The notes below the pieces were generated by a model, which searched no databases, was not told the origin of the DNA, and saw nothing but the letters and a program-made list of their open reading frames with translations. Shown here piece by piece: positions 16,804-25,772 of a DNA stretch of 64,000 nucleotides. The translations under genes were made by a program, and so were the position numbers. How positions within the stretch are numbered: position 1 is the first letter of the stretch; every line of letters begins with the position of its first letter. The DNA comes from Hymenobacter setariae (GTDB lineage: Bacteria; Bacteroidota; Bacteroidia; Cytophagales; Hymenobacteraceae): the NCBI RefSeq assembly GCF_007713685.1, contig NZ_VMRJ01000002.1:868001-932000 (forward strand), read 5' to 3'.

Positions 16804-17490
16804 TTACTCGGGGCGGCGGGTGAGTCGGCTGACGAGCAGCGCCCCAGCGGCCAGCAGCGAGCCGGTAGCCACGCGCCGCCAGCGCTTGGTAGCCGGCGAC
16901 TCATACGCTTTGCCGCCCGCCAGCTCGGCCGTTACGGCATTGAGCGACTTTACTTTATTGGCAAAGTCGCCGGCTAGGCGGCCCCGGATAACGGTCATCT
17001 GCGCCAATACTTCATCGAGCTCTTCAGGCAGCGTTTCTTCGAGCACGGCGCGCAGGCGCTTGCCCACAGTGGGCGACTTGCCATTGGTAGACACGGCCAC
17101 TTTGAGCTGGCCCTTCACGACGACCGACGATAAATAAAAATCGCACAGGTCTGGCGTGTCGGCCACGTTCACGAGCAGGCGGCGCGGGCGGGCGGCGGCC
17201 ACAATGGTGCGGTGCAGCCCGGGGTCGTCGGTGGCGGCAAACACGATATCGTGCGCGTCTAGGTCGGCTTCGGTGTAGGCGCGCTCCACTAGCTGCACAC
17301 GGGGGTGCCGGGCAGCAAGCTCCCGCAACTCATCTAGCATGGTGATGCTAACCACAGTTACGGCCGTTTCGGGGCTGTTGCGCAGGATGGCGGTGAGCTT
17401 TTCTAGGCCCACGTTGCCGCCCCCCACGAGCAGTACGCATAGGTTTTCGAGCTTCAAAAAGGCCGGAAAAAGAGGATTTTGGTCGGACAT
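16804..17490 (-). CDS. Precorrin-2 dehydrogenase / sirohydrochlorin ferrochelatase (Met8/CysG-N type)
   Basis: 228 residues from the ATG at 17490 (MSDQNPLFPAFLKLEN). The NAD-binding Rossmann core reads VLLVGGGNVGLEKL, then HDIVFAATDDPGLHRTI and LVNVADTPDLCDFYLSSVV, followed by the conserved VAVSTNGKSPTVGKRLRA. It oxidises precorrin-2 to sirohydrochlorin and inserts iron to give siroheme. A hydrophobic stretch near the C-terminus (SLLAAGALLVSRL) is unusual for the family and may be a membrane tether. It is divergent from the SUMT gene, the preceding pathway enzyme, with 71 bases between the starts, so they can share a control region. Confidence 0.9.
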   Translation of the reverse strand: MSDQNPLFPAFLKLENLCVLLVGGGNVGLEKLTAILRNSPETAVTVVSITMLDELRELAARHPRVQLVERAYTEADLDAHDIVFAATDDPGLHRTIVAAARPRRLLVNVADTPDLCDFYLSSVVVKGQLKVAVSTNGKSPTVGKRLRAVLEETLPEELDEVLAQMTVIRGRLAGDFANKVKSLNAVTAELAGGKAYESPATKRWRRVATGSLLAAGALLVSRLTRRPE

Positions 17491-17561
17491 ACTATAGAAA
17501 GCGGCCAACCAAAAAGCGGATAGTCGCTGTTGACGTAGTTCTTTGCGCCACTTTTTGTTTC

Positions 17562-18296
17562 ATGGCTCGCTCCCAAATTATTCCTGAGTTGTACGTAGTA
17601 GGCGCCGGTCCCGGCGACCCCGAGCTGCTGACGCTCAAAGCCTACCGCATTCTGCAAACGGCCAATGTGGTGCTCTACGACAATCTTGCCAACCAAGAAT
17701 TGTTAACGCTGGTGCCTACTGCCTGTGAGTGCATCTACGTGGGTAAAAAGCCTTATGGTGAGTACACCCCCCAGGAGGTTATTCACGCCTTAATCAAAGA
17801 GAAGGCGCTGACTAAAGGCCGCGTTATCCGCTTAAAGGGAGGCGACCCATTCATTTTCGGCCGGGGCTTTGAGGAGATGCTGTTTGCTCGTAGCCACGGT
17901 ATTGCAGCGCACTACGTGCCGGGTATTTCAAGCATGCAAGCTGTGGGCTTCGAAGATATTCCGCTGACGCACCGCATCGTGAGCGAGGGCTTCTGGGTAT
18001 TGACTGGCACTAAAAAAGACGGTTCACTGTCGGCTGACCTGCGCCTGGCCATGCAAAGCAATGCAACGGTAGTTATCTACATGGGCATGAAAAAACTGCC
18101 TCAGATAGCGGCGACTTATGCACAAGAAGGCCGCGGCGCTACGCCCGCCGCTGTGGTCATGCACGCTTCGCTGCCGCAGCGCAAAATGGTGGCCGGGCCC
18201 GTACAAGACCTGCCAGACTTGGTAGCAGCGGCGGGCATTACGTATCCGGCTATCATTTTTATCGGCGATGTCGTAGCTATTGAGCGAAACGGCTAG
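17562..18296 (+). CDS. cobA: Uroporphyrinogen-III C-methyltransferase (SUMT)
   Basis: 244 residues, the single-domain SUMT length. SAM-dependent tetrapyrrole methylase motifs are present: LYVVGAGPGDPELLTLKA, VVLYDNL, GRVIRLKGGDPFIFGRG, YVPGISSMQAVGF and PLTHR. It adds two methyl groups to uroporphyrinogen III to make precorrin-2, the substrate of the divergent dehydrogenase at 16804-17490. Here it probably feeds siroheme for sulfite or nitrite reductase, since no other cobalamin genes are seen. Its last 4 bases overlap the 3' end of the convergent DUF4202 gene. Confidence 0.94.
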   Translation: MARSQIIPELYVVGAGPGDPELLTLKAYRILQTANVVLYDNLANQELLTLVPTACECIYVGKKPYGEYTPQEVIHALIKEKALTKGRVIRLKGGDPFIFGRGFEEMLFARSHGIAAHYVPGISSMQAVGFEDIPLTHRIVSEGFWVLTGTKKDGSLSADLRLAMQSNATVVIYMGMKKLPQIAATYAQEGRGATPAAVVMHASLPQRKMVAGPVQDLPDLVAAAGITYPAIIFIGDVVAIERNG

Positions 18297-18892
18297 GCCA
18301 TTCCTAGGGCCTTGGTTATTAACGCATGCGCTTCGGGTGAGAAGGGCAGCTGTAAGGCTAGCGCATGGCCGCGCTCGGTCATCTTAGGCCATGTTTTCTG
18401 CACTATCTCCATCACCTTGTCTTCGGGATGCTGTGCGGCGAAGGGTAAAAAATAGTACTCTAGAAATACTAGGCAGATAACATCTTCGAGCAACTGTACT
18501 TCTGGGTCATCTTTGAGGCGCACCTTCTGCACCAGCTGCTGCACGCGCTCAATAGGCTCGGGGCCGTAGCCGGCTTGGGCCATGAGCTGGCCGGCCAGCT
18601 CGGCATGATACTTTTTAAGCGTATTGCGCCATTGGTGGTAGCCGGGGCGCGTCATTGGAAAGTCGGCCCTAGGAATGCTCCAGCGCCGAATATGCTGGCA
18701 GCGGGCAGCCAATTGCACGGCCTCGGGTGCATTGGGGGCCACCCGAGCTAGGCACGCTGTCATACGCTGAGCATATAGCAGCTCTTTGGCAATGGGCCGG
18801 CCATCGTCGCTGTTTTCGAGGTTCGGGTCTTCGCTATTAGCAGCGTCAAATAGACGGATGGCTTCGGCGAACTGGTCGGGATTGGCAAGCAT
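18293..18892 (-). CDS. DUF4202 domain protein
   Basis: 199 residues, the full length of DUF4202 proteins. It opens FAEAIRLFDAANSEDPN and contains LAARCQHIRRWSIPRADFPMTRPGYHQWRNTLKKYHAE followed by LEDVICLVFLEYYF. The conserved His, Arg and Asp/Glu residues in these segments suggest a metal-binding helical fold of HD-like type. No activity is established. It sits tail-to-tail with the siroheme methyltransferase, overlapping by 4 bases. DUF4202 genes are, to my knowledge, often near sulfur/nitrogen assimilation genes, which would fit siroheme, but that link is an inference. Confidence 0.85.
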   Translation of the reverse strand: MLANPDQFAEAIRLFDAANSEDPNLENSDDGRPIAKELLYAQRMTACLARVAPNAPEAVQLAARCQHIRRWSIPRADFPMTRPGYHQWRNTLKKYHAELAGQLMAQAGYGPEPIERVQQLVQKVRLKDDPEVQLLEDVICLVFLEYYFLPFAAQHPEDKVMEIVQKTWPKMTERGHALALQLPFSPEAHALITKALGMA

Positions 18893-18978
18893 AGCAAGGA
18901 TAGAGCCGGGCCGTATAGGCCTGCTTCGGAGGCCGCAAAATAGCGTCTGGTTTCGCTGGTACCGCCCTAGGGTAGTGG

Positions 18979-20229
18979 TTAACGGGCAGCTACGTTAGCG
19001 GCCGCTGGTAGCGGCAAGTCCTCACGGAGCAGCGGGCGCAACGATGCCAACGGCACAAAAACGTGGATTTCACCCTGGGCATAAGACGCGATTTCGTAGG
19101 GCTGGTACACGAAAACAGCGCCGCCGGCGGTCAGAAATACTTGGTGCGTGACGGGCATCTTACTCACAAAAAGCTGCTTGTCGAGCGGCTCGCCGGGCCG
19201 CAGGCCGAGTAAAGGCCGCACGGCCTGCCCAAGTAGAGAAGGCAATTGCTGGGCCGCAGTAGGCCGAAAAATATCATTGTAGCGCAGGCGGCGGCCGGTG
19301 CGCAGGTCGTAGCTGGCGGGCATCAGGCTATAGTTGCCGTGGGCGCCGCCGCTAAAGTTGTAATGGAAGAATCCTAGGCTCAGTAGATTACCTTGCTGAT
19401 ATAGCACATAAGTTGCGGTTTGGTCTTCATAGTTCATGCCGATGCCGAAGGGCCCAATACCGGCCGTGTCGGCCGGGGCGGGGCGGCTGTCGGTGGCATC
19501 TTGGCGGTAGTCTTGAAAGAACTGCCGCCGCTGCTGCTTGTAAAGCATAACCAGCGGCATAGTGGGTAAGCCGTCGAGCGTATCGCCGCGCAGGTCGCGC
19601 AGCATGTTGTTCTCTAAGGCGATTCGGGGCTTTTCTTCGCCACCTAGGGGCACCAGTGCCTGCACGCTAATGCGGCCCACCGGCGACTTCGCTTCCTTGG
19701 GAAAAGCAGCGGCTGAATCGGCAAAGTAGCGCACCACAAACGTGAGTGCGCCCGCGGCGGGCGCCACGGCGCGTAGGCGCACGGGCTGCCCACCCACGGT
19801 ACCCGCCAAGTCGGCGCGGCCCGGCTGGCGGTGCAGGCGCCAAAAGAGATTGTCGCCGCTTGGGCCCACTGCCTTTTCGGGGCTGGAGTCGAAAAGAATA
19901 ACACTATCGGGGGCAGCGCTGGGCTGGCTCATCAAAGAGTAGGGGTGGCCGTCGGAAGTGTAGTAGCTGCCATAGCTGCTGGTGCCTTGGGCTTCGCTGA
20001 AGCTGCGGGGTGCCGACACTAGGTGCAGCGTAATGCTATCGGCCTGGCCCGGCAGCAATGCTCGATACACCTGGTAAGCCGTACCTGGCGAGTTGGTTGG
20101 GGCGGCTTGGCTAGCGGCTGGTGCCTCGGCTGCCGTGTCGGCTTCGGTAGCGGTGCCGGGCTGGCTGGTTTGGGTATGGCAGGCCGCTAGGGCAAGCAGC
20201 GCCGCCAAGGCGCACAGGGAGCGTTTCAT
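18979..20229 (-). CDS. Lipoprotein with DUF3298 (RsiV-like) C-terminal domain
   Basis: 416 residues from the ATG at 20229. The start MKRSLCALAALLALAAC gives lipobox LAAC (Cys17), then an Ala/Thr-rich linker. The middle (about 60-200) has an unknown beta-rich region with PYSLMSQPSAAPDSVILFD. The C-terminal 190 residues fit DUF4163/DUF3298, with SLGFFHYNFSGGAHGNYSL, YDLRTGRRLRYNDIFRP and FVYQPYEIASYAQGEIHVFVPL. In Firmicutes the same fold in RsiV binds lysozyme; in Bacteroidota most members are uncharacterised cell-surface lipoproteins. It appears monocistronic. Confidence 0.83.
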   Translation of the reverse strand: MKRSLCALAALLALAACHTQTSQPGTATEADTAAEAPAASQAAPTNSPGTAYQVYRALLPGQADSITLHLVSAPRSFSEAQGTSSYGSYYTSDGHPYSLMSQPSAAPDSVILFDSSPEKAVGPSGDNLFWRLHRQPGRADLAGTVGGQPVRLRAVAPAAGALTFVVRYFADSAAAFPKEAKSPVGRISVQALVPLGGEEKPRIALENNMLRDLRGDTLDGLPTMPLVMLYKQQRRQFFQDYRQDATDSRPAPADTAGIGPFGIGMNYEDQTATYVLYQQGNLLSLGFFHYNFSGGAHGNYSLMPASYDLRTGRRLRYNDIFRPTAAQQLPSLLGQAVRPLLGLRPGEPLDKQLFVSKMPVTHQVFLTAGGAVFVYQPYEIASYAQGEIHVFVPLASLRPLLREDLPLPAAANVAAR

Positions 20230-20408
20230 AGCACAAAGGAAGGCGGTAGGAGCCGGGCCAGCGCCCACCACCTAGGTGGCATCGTGCCAGATGCCACTAG
20301 GCTAGCTAAGCCCTACACTATAAGGTTATAAAATTATGACTTTAACAATCTATTGCGCAGGCCCTGCGTATAGCTGACCAGGTTTTTCTCATTCTACGCT
20401 TCTCCTCT

Positions 20409-21320
20409 ATGAATCTCATCAAAGTTGGCCAAGATGCTCACGGCAAGGCCATTGAATTGCACTATTGCGACTACGGTCAAGGCGACCCCATTGTACTCAT
20501 TCACGGCTGGCCGCTCAGCGCCGCTTCTTGGGAATATCAGCTGGCCGAATTGCCGCTGCACAACAAGCGCGTGGTGGCCTACGACCGCCGTGGCTTTGGC
20601 TATTCGGATAAGCCCTGGGATGGCTACGACTACGACACCTTGGCCGACGACCTGAAAGCGGTACTCGATACCCTCGACCTGCAAAATGTGACCCTAGTAG
20701 GCTTCTCGATGGGTGGCGGCGAAGTGGCCCGCTACATGAGTCGCCACAACGGTGCTCGCGTGAGCCGCGTCATGTTTGTGAGCGCCGTGACGCCCTACCT
20801 GCTCAAAACCGACGACAACCCCAACGGCGTTGATAAGTCGACCTTCGACGACATGATTGAGAACCTAGGCAAAGACCGCCCCGGTTTCCTCAGCGATTTT
20901 GGCAAAAAATTCTACGGCGCTGGCCTCATCAGCAAGCCCGTAAGCCAGGCTACTCTCGACTGGAGCCTAAGCCTGGCCCTGCCGGCCTCGCCCCGCGCCA
21001 CTACGGCCTGTGTGAAGGCTTGGAGCGAAACCGACTTCCGCGGCGACCTAGCTACTATTAAAGTGCCCGCCGTTTTCATCCACGGCAGCTCCGACAAAAC
21101 GGTGCCGCTCGAAAACAGTGCCGAGCAAGCTGTGAAGCTGGTGCCCAATGCCCAACTGGTAGTGTACGATGGCGAGCCCCACGGCTTGAACGTAACCGCC
21201 CAGGACCGCCTCAACCGCGATATTCTGACGTTTGTAAGTGGTCAGCCTGTGTCGGAAGACTTCAGCGAAGGTGAGACGGTAGCCGACCGTGACGATAGCG
21301 ACAACCGCAGCGCTTACTAA
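20409..21320 (+). CDS. Alpha/beta hydrolase, non-heme chloroperoxidase/esterase type
   Basis: 303 residues. Motifs: IVLIHGWPLSAASWE (oxyanion hole), VVAYDRRGFGYSDKPWDGYDYDT, nucleophile LVGFSMGGGEVARY (Ser101 region), catalytic Asp in VFIHGSSDKTVPLE and His in GEPHGLNVT. These match bacterial cofactor-free haloperoxidase/arylesterase enzymes, here about 25 residues longer through an acidic tail (SEDFSEGETVADRDDSDNRSAY). The natural substrate is probably an ester or peracid. It is a single gene with a terminator 20 bases after the stop. Confidence 0.9.
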   Translation: MNLIKVGQDAHGKAIELHYCDYGQGDPIVLIHGWPLSAASWEYQLAELPLHNKRVVAYDRRGFGYSDKPWDGYDYDTLADDLKAVLDTLDLQNVTLVGFSMGGGEVARYMSRHNGARVSRVMFVSAVTPYLLKTDDNPNGVDKSTFDDMIENLGKDRPGFLSDFGKKFYGAGLISKPVSQATLDWSLSLALPASPRATTACVKAWSETDFRGDLATIKVPAVFIHGSSDKTVPLENSAEQAVKLVPNAQLVVYDGEPHGLNVTAQDRLNRDILTFVSGQPVSEDFSEGETVADRDDSDNRSAY

Positions 21321-21340
21321 ACGCCTTGCGCCTTAATAAA

Positions 21341-21372
21341 AAAGCCCCTGACCTAGATAGGTCAGGGGCTTT
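21341..21372 (+). terminator. Terminator of the hydrolase gene
   Basis: Stem AAAGCCCCTGACC (21341-21353), 6-base loop, complement (21360-21372) continuing into a T run. The A/T tracts make it usable from both sides. Confidence 0.9.
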
Positions 21373-21416
21373 TTTTATTGAGAGTGATGTAGTACCGTCG
21401 CACTTACCCGGGAGGG

Positions 21417-21911
21417 CTATCCTAGGTAAGCGTGCCAATTCTGGTCGAGGGTGCCGGCCGACAGCTTCAAGAAACCAGTAAGCGTGGGTTTCTTAGGCTG
21501 CGTGCGTAGGGGCATATTGGCCTCCGACGGTGTGCGCTGGCCCTTGGCGTGGTTACAGCGCGAGCAGGCGGCTACGAGATTGGTCCAGCCCGAGTCGCCA
21601 CCGCGCGAGCGGGGCAGCACGTGGTCAAGGGTGAGATTTTTAGTCGAGCCGCAGTACTGACACTCGTACTGGTCGCGCTTAAAGATGTTGTGGCGGCTGA
21701 GCGCAATGCCCTTGTAAGGCACCCGCACATAGCGCGCCAGCCGAATGATGCTGGGCTTGGGGAAGGCCTGCGAAATCGTGCGCATCACGCCGTTTTCCGA
21801 CTTGGCCACCATTTCGGCTTTATCCAGAAATAAAAGCACAAAGGCTTTCTGTACACTGCATAAGGTAATGGCGGTGTAGTCGCCATTTAGTACAAGCACT
21901 TTTTGGTCCAT
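21417..21911 (-). CDS. HNH endonuclease-family protein
   Basis: 164 residues. The HNH core is intact: RDQYECQYCGSTKNLTLDHVLPRSRGGDSGWTNLVAACSRCNHAKGQRTP, with a CxxC...CxxC zinc frame, the catalytic His in LDHV, and the Asn/His pair. The N-terminal half (MDQKVLVLNGDYTAITLCS) is the conserved opening of a widespread chromosomal HNH group in Bacteroidota and Cyanobacteria. Its cellular role is unknown; it is not in a restriction or phage context here. It lies downstream of lepB on the same strand with a hairpin between. Confidence 0.9.
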   Translation of the reverse strand: MDQKVLVLNGDYTAITLCSVQKAFVLLFLDKAEMVAKSENGVMRTISQAFPKPSIIRLARYVRVPYKGIALSRHNIFKRDQYECQYCGSTKNLTLDHVLPRSRGGDSGWTNLVAACSRCNHAKGQRTPSEANMPLRTQPKKPTLTGFLKLSAGTLDQNWHAYLG

Positions 21912-21969
21912 ATACGGTAGGCGAAATTCTAGTTCGCTGCAAGCTACTAGATTTCACCCATATGAACAA

Positions 21970-22002
21970 GGGCCCCCCGGCGAAGATTCCACCGAGGGGC
22001 CC
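21970..22002 (-). terminator. Terminator of the lepB end of the par operon
   Basis: GC-rich stem GGGCCCCCCGG and CCGAGGGGCCC around AATCTTC, 28 bases beyond the lepB stop. The T run is weak. Confidence 0.65.
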
Positions 22003-22029
22003 AGGGCCGAGTTAAATTATAGCCTACTG

Positions 22030-23199
22030 CTAATCAATAGTATGGAAGAGGCGATTCCAGCGCACTTTGTGCCAGAAGTCGCCGAAGGGGTCAACAGAGA
22101 GCCAAATGAGCACGGCCTTGCCTACCACGTGGTCTTCGGGCACAAAACCCCAGAAGCGCGAGTCCTCCGAATTATGGCGGTTGTCGCCCATCATCCAGTA
22201 GTAGTTCTGCTTGATGGTGTAGCTAGTTAGCGGCTTGCCATCCTGCAAAATCATACCCGTTTTAGTGTCCCACGCCACGTTTGCGTTGTGCTCGTACTGA
22301 GCTACTATCTTGTAATAGATAGCCGCGTTGCCGGGGCTAAGCGCGATGGTCTGGCCTTTCTTAGGTACTGGCAAAGGGCCGTAGGTATCGAGGTTCCAGT
22401 TACGGGGCGTGGCGCTGCGCGCCTCCGAGCCATACTTATCAGCCACGTCCGGAAACAGGCTGTTGGGCGGCAAGTCACCGTCGTACACCTCCATCGACTT
22501 CACGTAGGACTGCTTCTTGAAGTACTCGGCTACCGGCGCTGTGCAGCTGATGTAGTAGCCTAGCTTATTGGCATCGTGCATGTTGCCACTCAAAGCCGGA
22601 ATGCCGTCAGGCTGGGTGTAGTCTACCACGCCTTGGTCGTGCAGGGCTTGGCGCACCTCGTCATTGGCCGAGGCTACTTCCATGAAATAGGTGGTTTGCA
22701 GCTGGCCCGCAATGGCGCCGGGCTGGCCATTGAGGTACACCTGCCCACTACGTATGGAAATGGTGTCGCCAGCTACCGCCACGCAGCGCTTGATGTAGTT
22801 GGTGCGCAAATCGGCCGGATACTGGCTTTCATGCGGCACGTGAAACACTACCACGTCGTTGCGCTTGATGCTGCTGAAGCCCGGAAAGCGGTAAGTAGGC
22901 AGCTGAATGGCATCGGAGTAGCTCTTAACATTCAGAATCGGCACCGTCTGGTGCGTCAGGGGCACTTGCAGCGGCGTCTGGGGCGTGATGGGCCCGTAGT
23001 GCAGCTTGCTCACAAACAGGTAGTCGCCTACTAGCAGCGAGTTTTCCATGCTCGGCGACGGAATGGTGTAGGCCTCAAACGTGGCCCAGCGAATGAGCGT
23101 GGCCGCGATGATGGCAAACAGCAAGGAATCAACCCATTCGCGGGATTTGCTCTTGGGCGGGGGCGGCGGGGCGGTTGGGTCTTTTTTGCGAACGAGCAT
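22030..23199 (-). CDS. lepB: Signal peptidase I
   Basis: 389 residues, larger than the E. coli enzyme's catalytic core owing to an insert between the catalytic motifs. It has a proline-rich cytosolic start (PPPPPKSKSREW), one membrane helix (about 23-45), the serine box EAYTIPSPSMENSLLVGD (catalytic Ser50), the lysine box NYIKRCVAVAGD (Lys137) and the late box YYWMMGDNRHNSEDSRFWG. It removes signal peptides from exported proteins on the outer face of the inner membrane. The ~150-residue insert between boxes D and E is common in Bacteroidota. It is the last gene of the parA-parB-DUF5683-dapB-lepB order. Confidence 0.96.
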   Translation of the reverse strand: MLVRKKDPTAPPPPPKSKSREWVDSLLFAIIAATLIRWATFEAYTIPSPSMENSLLVGDYLFVSKLHYGPITPQTPLQVPLTHQTVPILNVKSYSDAIQLPTYRFPGFSSIKRNDVVVFHVPHESQYPADLRTNYIKRCVAVAGDTISIRSGQVYLNGQPGAIAGQLQTTYFMEVASANDEVRQALHDQGVVDYTQPDGIPALSGNMHDANKLGYYISCTAPVAEYFKKQSYVKSMEVYDGDLPPNSLFPDVADKYGSEARSATPRNWNLDTYGPLPVPKKGQTIALSPGNAAIYYKIVAQYEHNANVAWDTKTGMILQDGKPLTSYTIKQNYYWMMGDNRHNSEDSRFWGFVPEDHVVGKAVLIWLSVDPFGDFWHKVRWNRLFHTID

Positions 23200-23260
23200 G
23201 AAACAGAAAGCAAGCCGGAGCTAGCCAATAAATTATCTGGCAAATAAACAACTGCGCCTG

Positions 23261-23288
23261 CCATTGCGAGGAAGAACGACGAAGCAAT
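23261..23288 (+). repeat. Solo arm of a dispersed palindromic repeat (family A)
   Basis: CATTGCGAGGAAGAACGACG... at 23261-23288 is nearly identical to each arm of the inverted repeat at 33681-33781, but here only one arm is present. It lies in the spacer between lepB and dapB. Confidence 0.7.
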
Positions 23289-23349
23289 GACACCTAGGCA
23301 ACTCGTCTTCGGCTTATGGCTTTATCGTGCCTCCTCACAAGGGCGGCGT

Positions 23350-24072
23350 TTAGAGTCCTAGGAGGTCATTCATTCCGAAGACGCCCGGCCGGCCCGGCAG
23401 CCAGCCCGCTGCTAGTAGCGCCCCGGCTGCAAAGCCCTCGCGCGAGTGCGCTTCGTGGCGCAGCTCGATAGTGTCGGCGGTCGATACATAGCGCACCTCG
23501 TGGGTGCCCACCACTTCGCCGCGCCGCTCGCTGAGCACCGCTAGCTCATTGGGCGCTTGTGCAGGGGCATTGCGCCAAGTGTTCTTGGCCGGGAAATTGG
23601 CCAAGATGCCCTGCGCCGCCGTGAGAGCCGTGCCACTGGGCTGGTCTACCTTGTGCACGTGGTGAATTTCAGTCATCTGCACATCGTAGCCTGCCGCAAA
23701 CTGGTTCATCTTGGCCGCAATGTACTCGTTGAAATGGAAGAACAGATTGACGCCCACGCTGAAATTAGAGGCGTAGAACAGCGACCCACCTAGGTCCTGG
23801 CACAGCGCCTTGGCCTCGTCGAAGTGGTGCAGCCAGCCCGTGGAGCCGCACACCACCGGCAGGCCCTGGCGCAGGCAGGCCACCACGTTAGCAAAAGCCG
23901 ACTCAGGGTGGGTAAACTCGATGGCCACATCGGCCGTGGCAGGCGTAAAGTCTTCGATGCGCTGCGTCGAGGCGTGTTGGTCTACAATGCCCACTACTTC
24001 GTGGCCGTGGGCGGGGGCTAGGTCGGCTAGCGTGCGGCCCATTTTGCCGTAGCCAATCAGAACAATTCTCAT
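23350..24072 (-). CDS. dapB: 4-hydroxy-tetrahydrodipicolinate reductase
   Basis: 240 residues. NAD(P)-binding start MRIVLIGYGKMGRTLADLA, then ADVAIEFTHPESAF, GLPVVCGSTGW, ASNFSVGVNLFF and the substrate/catalytic stretch VQMTEIHHVHKVDQPSGTAL with the His-His pair and Lys. It reduces HTPA to tetrahydrodipicolinate in lysine and meso-diaminopimelate synthesis. It is slightly shorter than the E. coli protein (273), as is normal for this phylum. It stands in the par-dapB-lepB block; about 95 bases separate it from the upstream DUF5683 gene. Confidence 0.96.
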   Translation of the reverse strand: MRIVLIGYGKMGRTLADLAPAHGHEVVGIVDQHASTQRIEDFTPATADVAIEFTHPESAFANVVACLRQGLPVVCGSTGWLHHFDEAKALCQDLGGSLFYASNFSVGVNLFFHFNEYIAAKMNQFAAGYDVQMTEIHHVHKVDQPSGTALTAAQGILANFPAKNTWRNAPAQAPNELAVLSERRGEVVGTHEVRYVSTADTIELRHEAHSREGFAAGALLAAGWLPGRPGVFGMNDLLGL

Positions 24073-24166
24073 AATTAGTACTTAGTGCTCAAGGCTTAGA
24101 GTGCTTAGTAAGTGGTACTTGCTATTCGATGGGGCTACCACTAAACATTAAGTACTAGGCATCAAG

Positions 24167-24868
24167 CTATTTCACGCGCAAAGCTACGGTAGCGCCCGCA
24201 GCGGGCAACGGCCGCCCGGGCATTGGTAGCAGCGCGGGTGTCCAATGGAGACTTAGGGTGCGACCTACATCAAAATCATGCAGATTAGCATCAACTACTG
24301 CATCTAAAATTTGCAAGCTGTAGCCCGCCGCAAATACAAGCAGCGATAAGTCGAGGTAATGGCGTGCGCCCGTTAGGCCGCTATAAATACCAGTCAGTGA
24401 GTTTTCTCGGCTAGCGCGGCTACCTAGGGCCGGGTCACGCAGGACCAGCGCATTCGAGCTGACATTGTCGTAGGCATGGAGGTATTCGAGGTAAAGCAGC
24501 CGCTGAAAATTGACCCAGTACCCTAGCCCGCCTACCATGCCGTAGACCAATGGAAGCTTCCAATATTTTTTATTATACAGTTGGCCCGCCCCCGGAATGA
24601 TAGCTAAGTAGCCGGCTTTTTGGGGCCGCGTCACGCGCATGCCCAGTAAGTGCTCCGTTTTTAGCAAGGAGTCAGCCGCCGCTTTTTCGCGTTTCTGCCG
24701 CTTGGTGAGTGGGCGAGCAACCCGAGCAGTGTCCGCGGAAGTAGGCACTTGGTCGGGGCTAACTATGGCCGTAGAAGGCAGCTGTGCCTGGGCTGGTTGT
24801 GCCGCACCTACACCTAGCATTCCTAGGAGCAGAACCCATCCTCCGTATGCGTGAGAGAATAATTTCAT
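24167..24868 (-). CDS. DUF5683 domain protein, copy 2
   Basis: 233 residues from the ATG at 24868 (MKLFSHAYGGWVLLLG), a signal peptide ending AQPAQAQ. The DUF5683 core is PLTKRQKREKAAADSLLKTE, then RPQKAGYLAIIPGAGQLYNKKYWKLPLVYGMVGGLGYW and LQILDAVVDANLHDFDVG, with two or three hydrophobic helices. Function is unknown. It is the downstream member of a tandem pair with 24989-25726; the two share the N-terminal LPSTA, the KKYWKLPLVYG block and the DAVVDANLHDFDVG block. DUF5683 genes next to parB and dapB are common in Bacteroidota. Confidence 0.88.
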   Translation of the reverse strand: MKLFSHAYGGWVLLLGMLGVGAAQPAQAQLPSTAIVSPDQVPTSADTARVARPLTKRQKREKAAADSLLKTEHLLGMRVTRPQKAGYLAIIPGAGQLYNKKYWKLPLVYGMVGGLGYWVNFQRLLYLEYLHAYDNVSSNALVLRDPALGSRASRENSLTGIYSGLTGARHYLDLSLLVFAAGYSLQILDAVVDANLHDFDVGRTLSLHWTPALLPMPGRPLPAAGATVALRVK

Positions 24869-24988
24869 GCAAAAGATAGGTGAAGCTACCAGAGCTAGCC
24901 GCAATGCAGCGGCCTAGCCCTGGCAACCAGACGAGAGTAGTAAAAACAACCTGCGCCGCTTGCGCACTGAGTATTATTATGCTGGAGG

Positions 24989-25726
24989 CTACTTCGCGCG
25001 CAAAGCTATGGTAGCACCTACCCCAGGAATCAGCTGCCCCGGTACGGGCAGCAATGCTGGCTGCCAGTGGAGCGTGAGGTCCTTGCCCACATCAAAATCG
25101 TGCAGGTTGGCGTCCACTATCGCATCAAGCATTTGCAGGCCATGACCCGCTAAAAACAGCAAGATGTATAAGTCGCGGTTGCGGCGGTAAAAAACAATGC
25201 CACTCTCGATGCGAGCGGTAGAATTCTCGTTTTCAGCACCTTTGCGAAAATCTGGTACAGGTGTTGATGCCGCGTTCGCAACCAAGGGAAGGTACTTGGT
25301 TGGTTCCCGCTCTATTAATCTTTTAGCATCCCGGTAGGCACTGTAGTGCGTCTGGAAGAAATACTCGACCGTACCTAGCGTACCTAATAGCCCATACACG
25401 AGCGGCAGCTTCCAGTATTTCTTATTGTAAATCTGTCCTGCGCCTGGCGCGATGCCCGCCAGTATCAGTGCCTTCTGGGGGCGCGTGAGGCGTAGGCCAA
25501 ATAGCCGCTCGGTTTTGAGGGCCGAGTCGGCAGCCGCTTGCTCGCGCTTTTGCTTTTTGGTGAGCTTCGGCGCCACGCGAGCCGTGTCGGTCATGGGGCG
25601 CGTGAGGTCGGGGTCGACGACGGCTGTGGAGGGCAGCTGTGCCCAGGCCGGTCGAGCCAGACCTAGGCACAGCAGTAATCCTAAAAACCAGGCCCACCGC
25701 GGAGCAGCATGAAGAGGATGTTGCAT
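24989..25726 (-). CDS. DUF5683 domain protein, copy 1
   Basis: 245 residues from the ATG at 25726 (MQHPLHAAPRWAWFLG); the longer frame overlaps parB and is rejected. Signal peptide ends ARPAWAQ. Core blocks: KLTKKQKREQAAADSALKTE, GIAPGAGQIYNKKYWKLPLVYG and MLDAIVDANLHDFDVGKDL. Between them it has a ~25-residue segment (FQTHYSAYRDAKRLIEREP) that differs from copy 2, so the pair has diverged mainly in the middle. It lies 46 bases downstream of parB and is probably co-transcribed with it. Biochemical role unknown; probably envelope-associated. Confidence 0.88.
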   Translation of the reverse strand: MQHPLHAAPRWAWFLGLLLCLGLARPAWAQLPSTAVVDPDLTRPMTDTARVAPKLTKKQKREQAAADSALKTERLFGLRLTRPQKALILAGIAPGAGQIYNKKYWKLPLVYGLLGTLGTVEYFFQTHYSAYRDAKRLIEREPTKYLPLVANAASTPVPDFRKGAENENSTARIESGIVFYRRNRDLYILLFLAGHGLQMLDAIVDANLHDFDVGKDLTLHWQPALLPVPGQLIPGVGATIALRAK

Positions 25727-25772
25727 ACAAAGGTGGCCAACGCTAAGCCGTCGGCCCGTAGTATTCAACGCG

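Noticed and set aside
17490-17562. Cobalamin or other riboswitch in the siroheme divergent region
   Set aside because: Only 71 bases lie between the starts, too short for a B12 riboswitch, and no conserved riboswitch core is visible.
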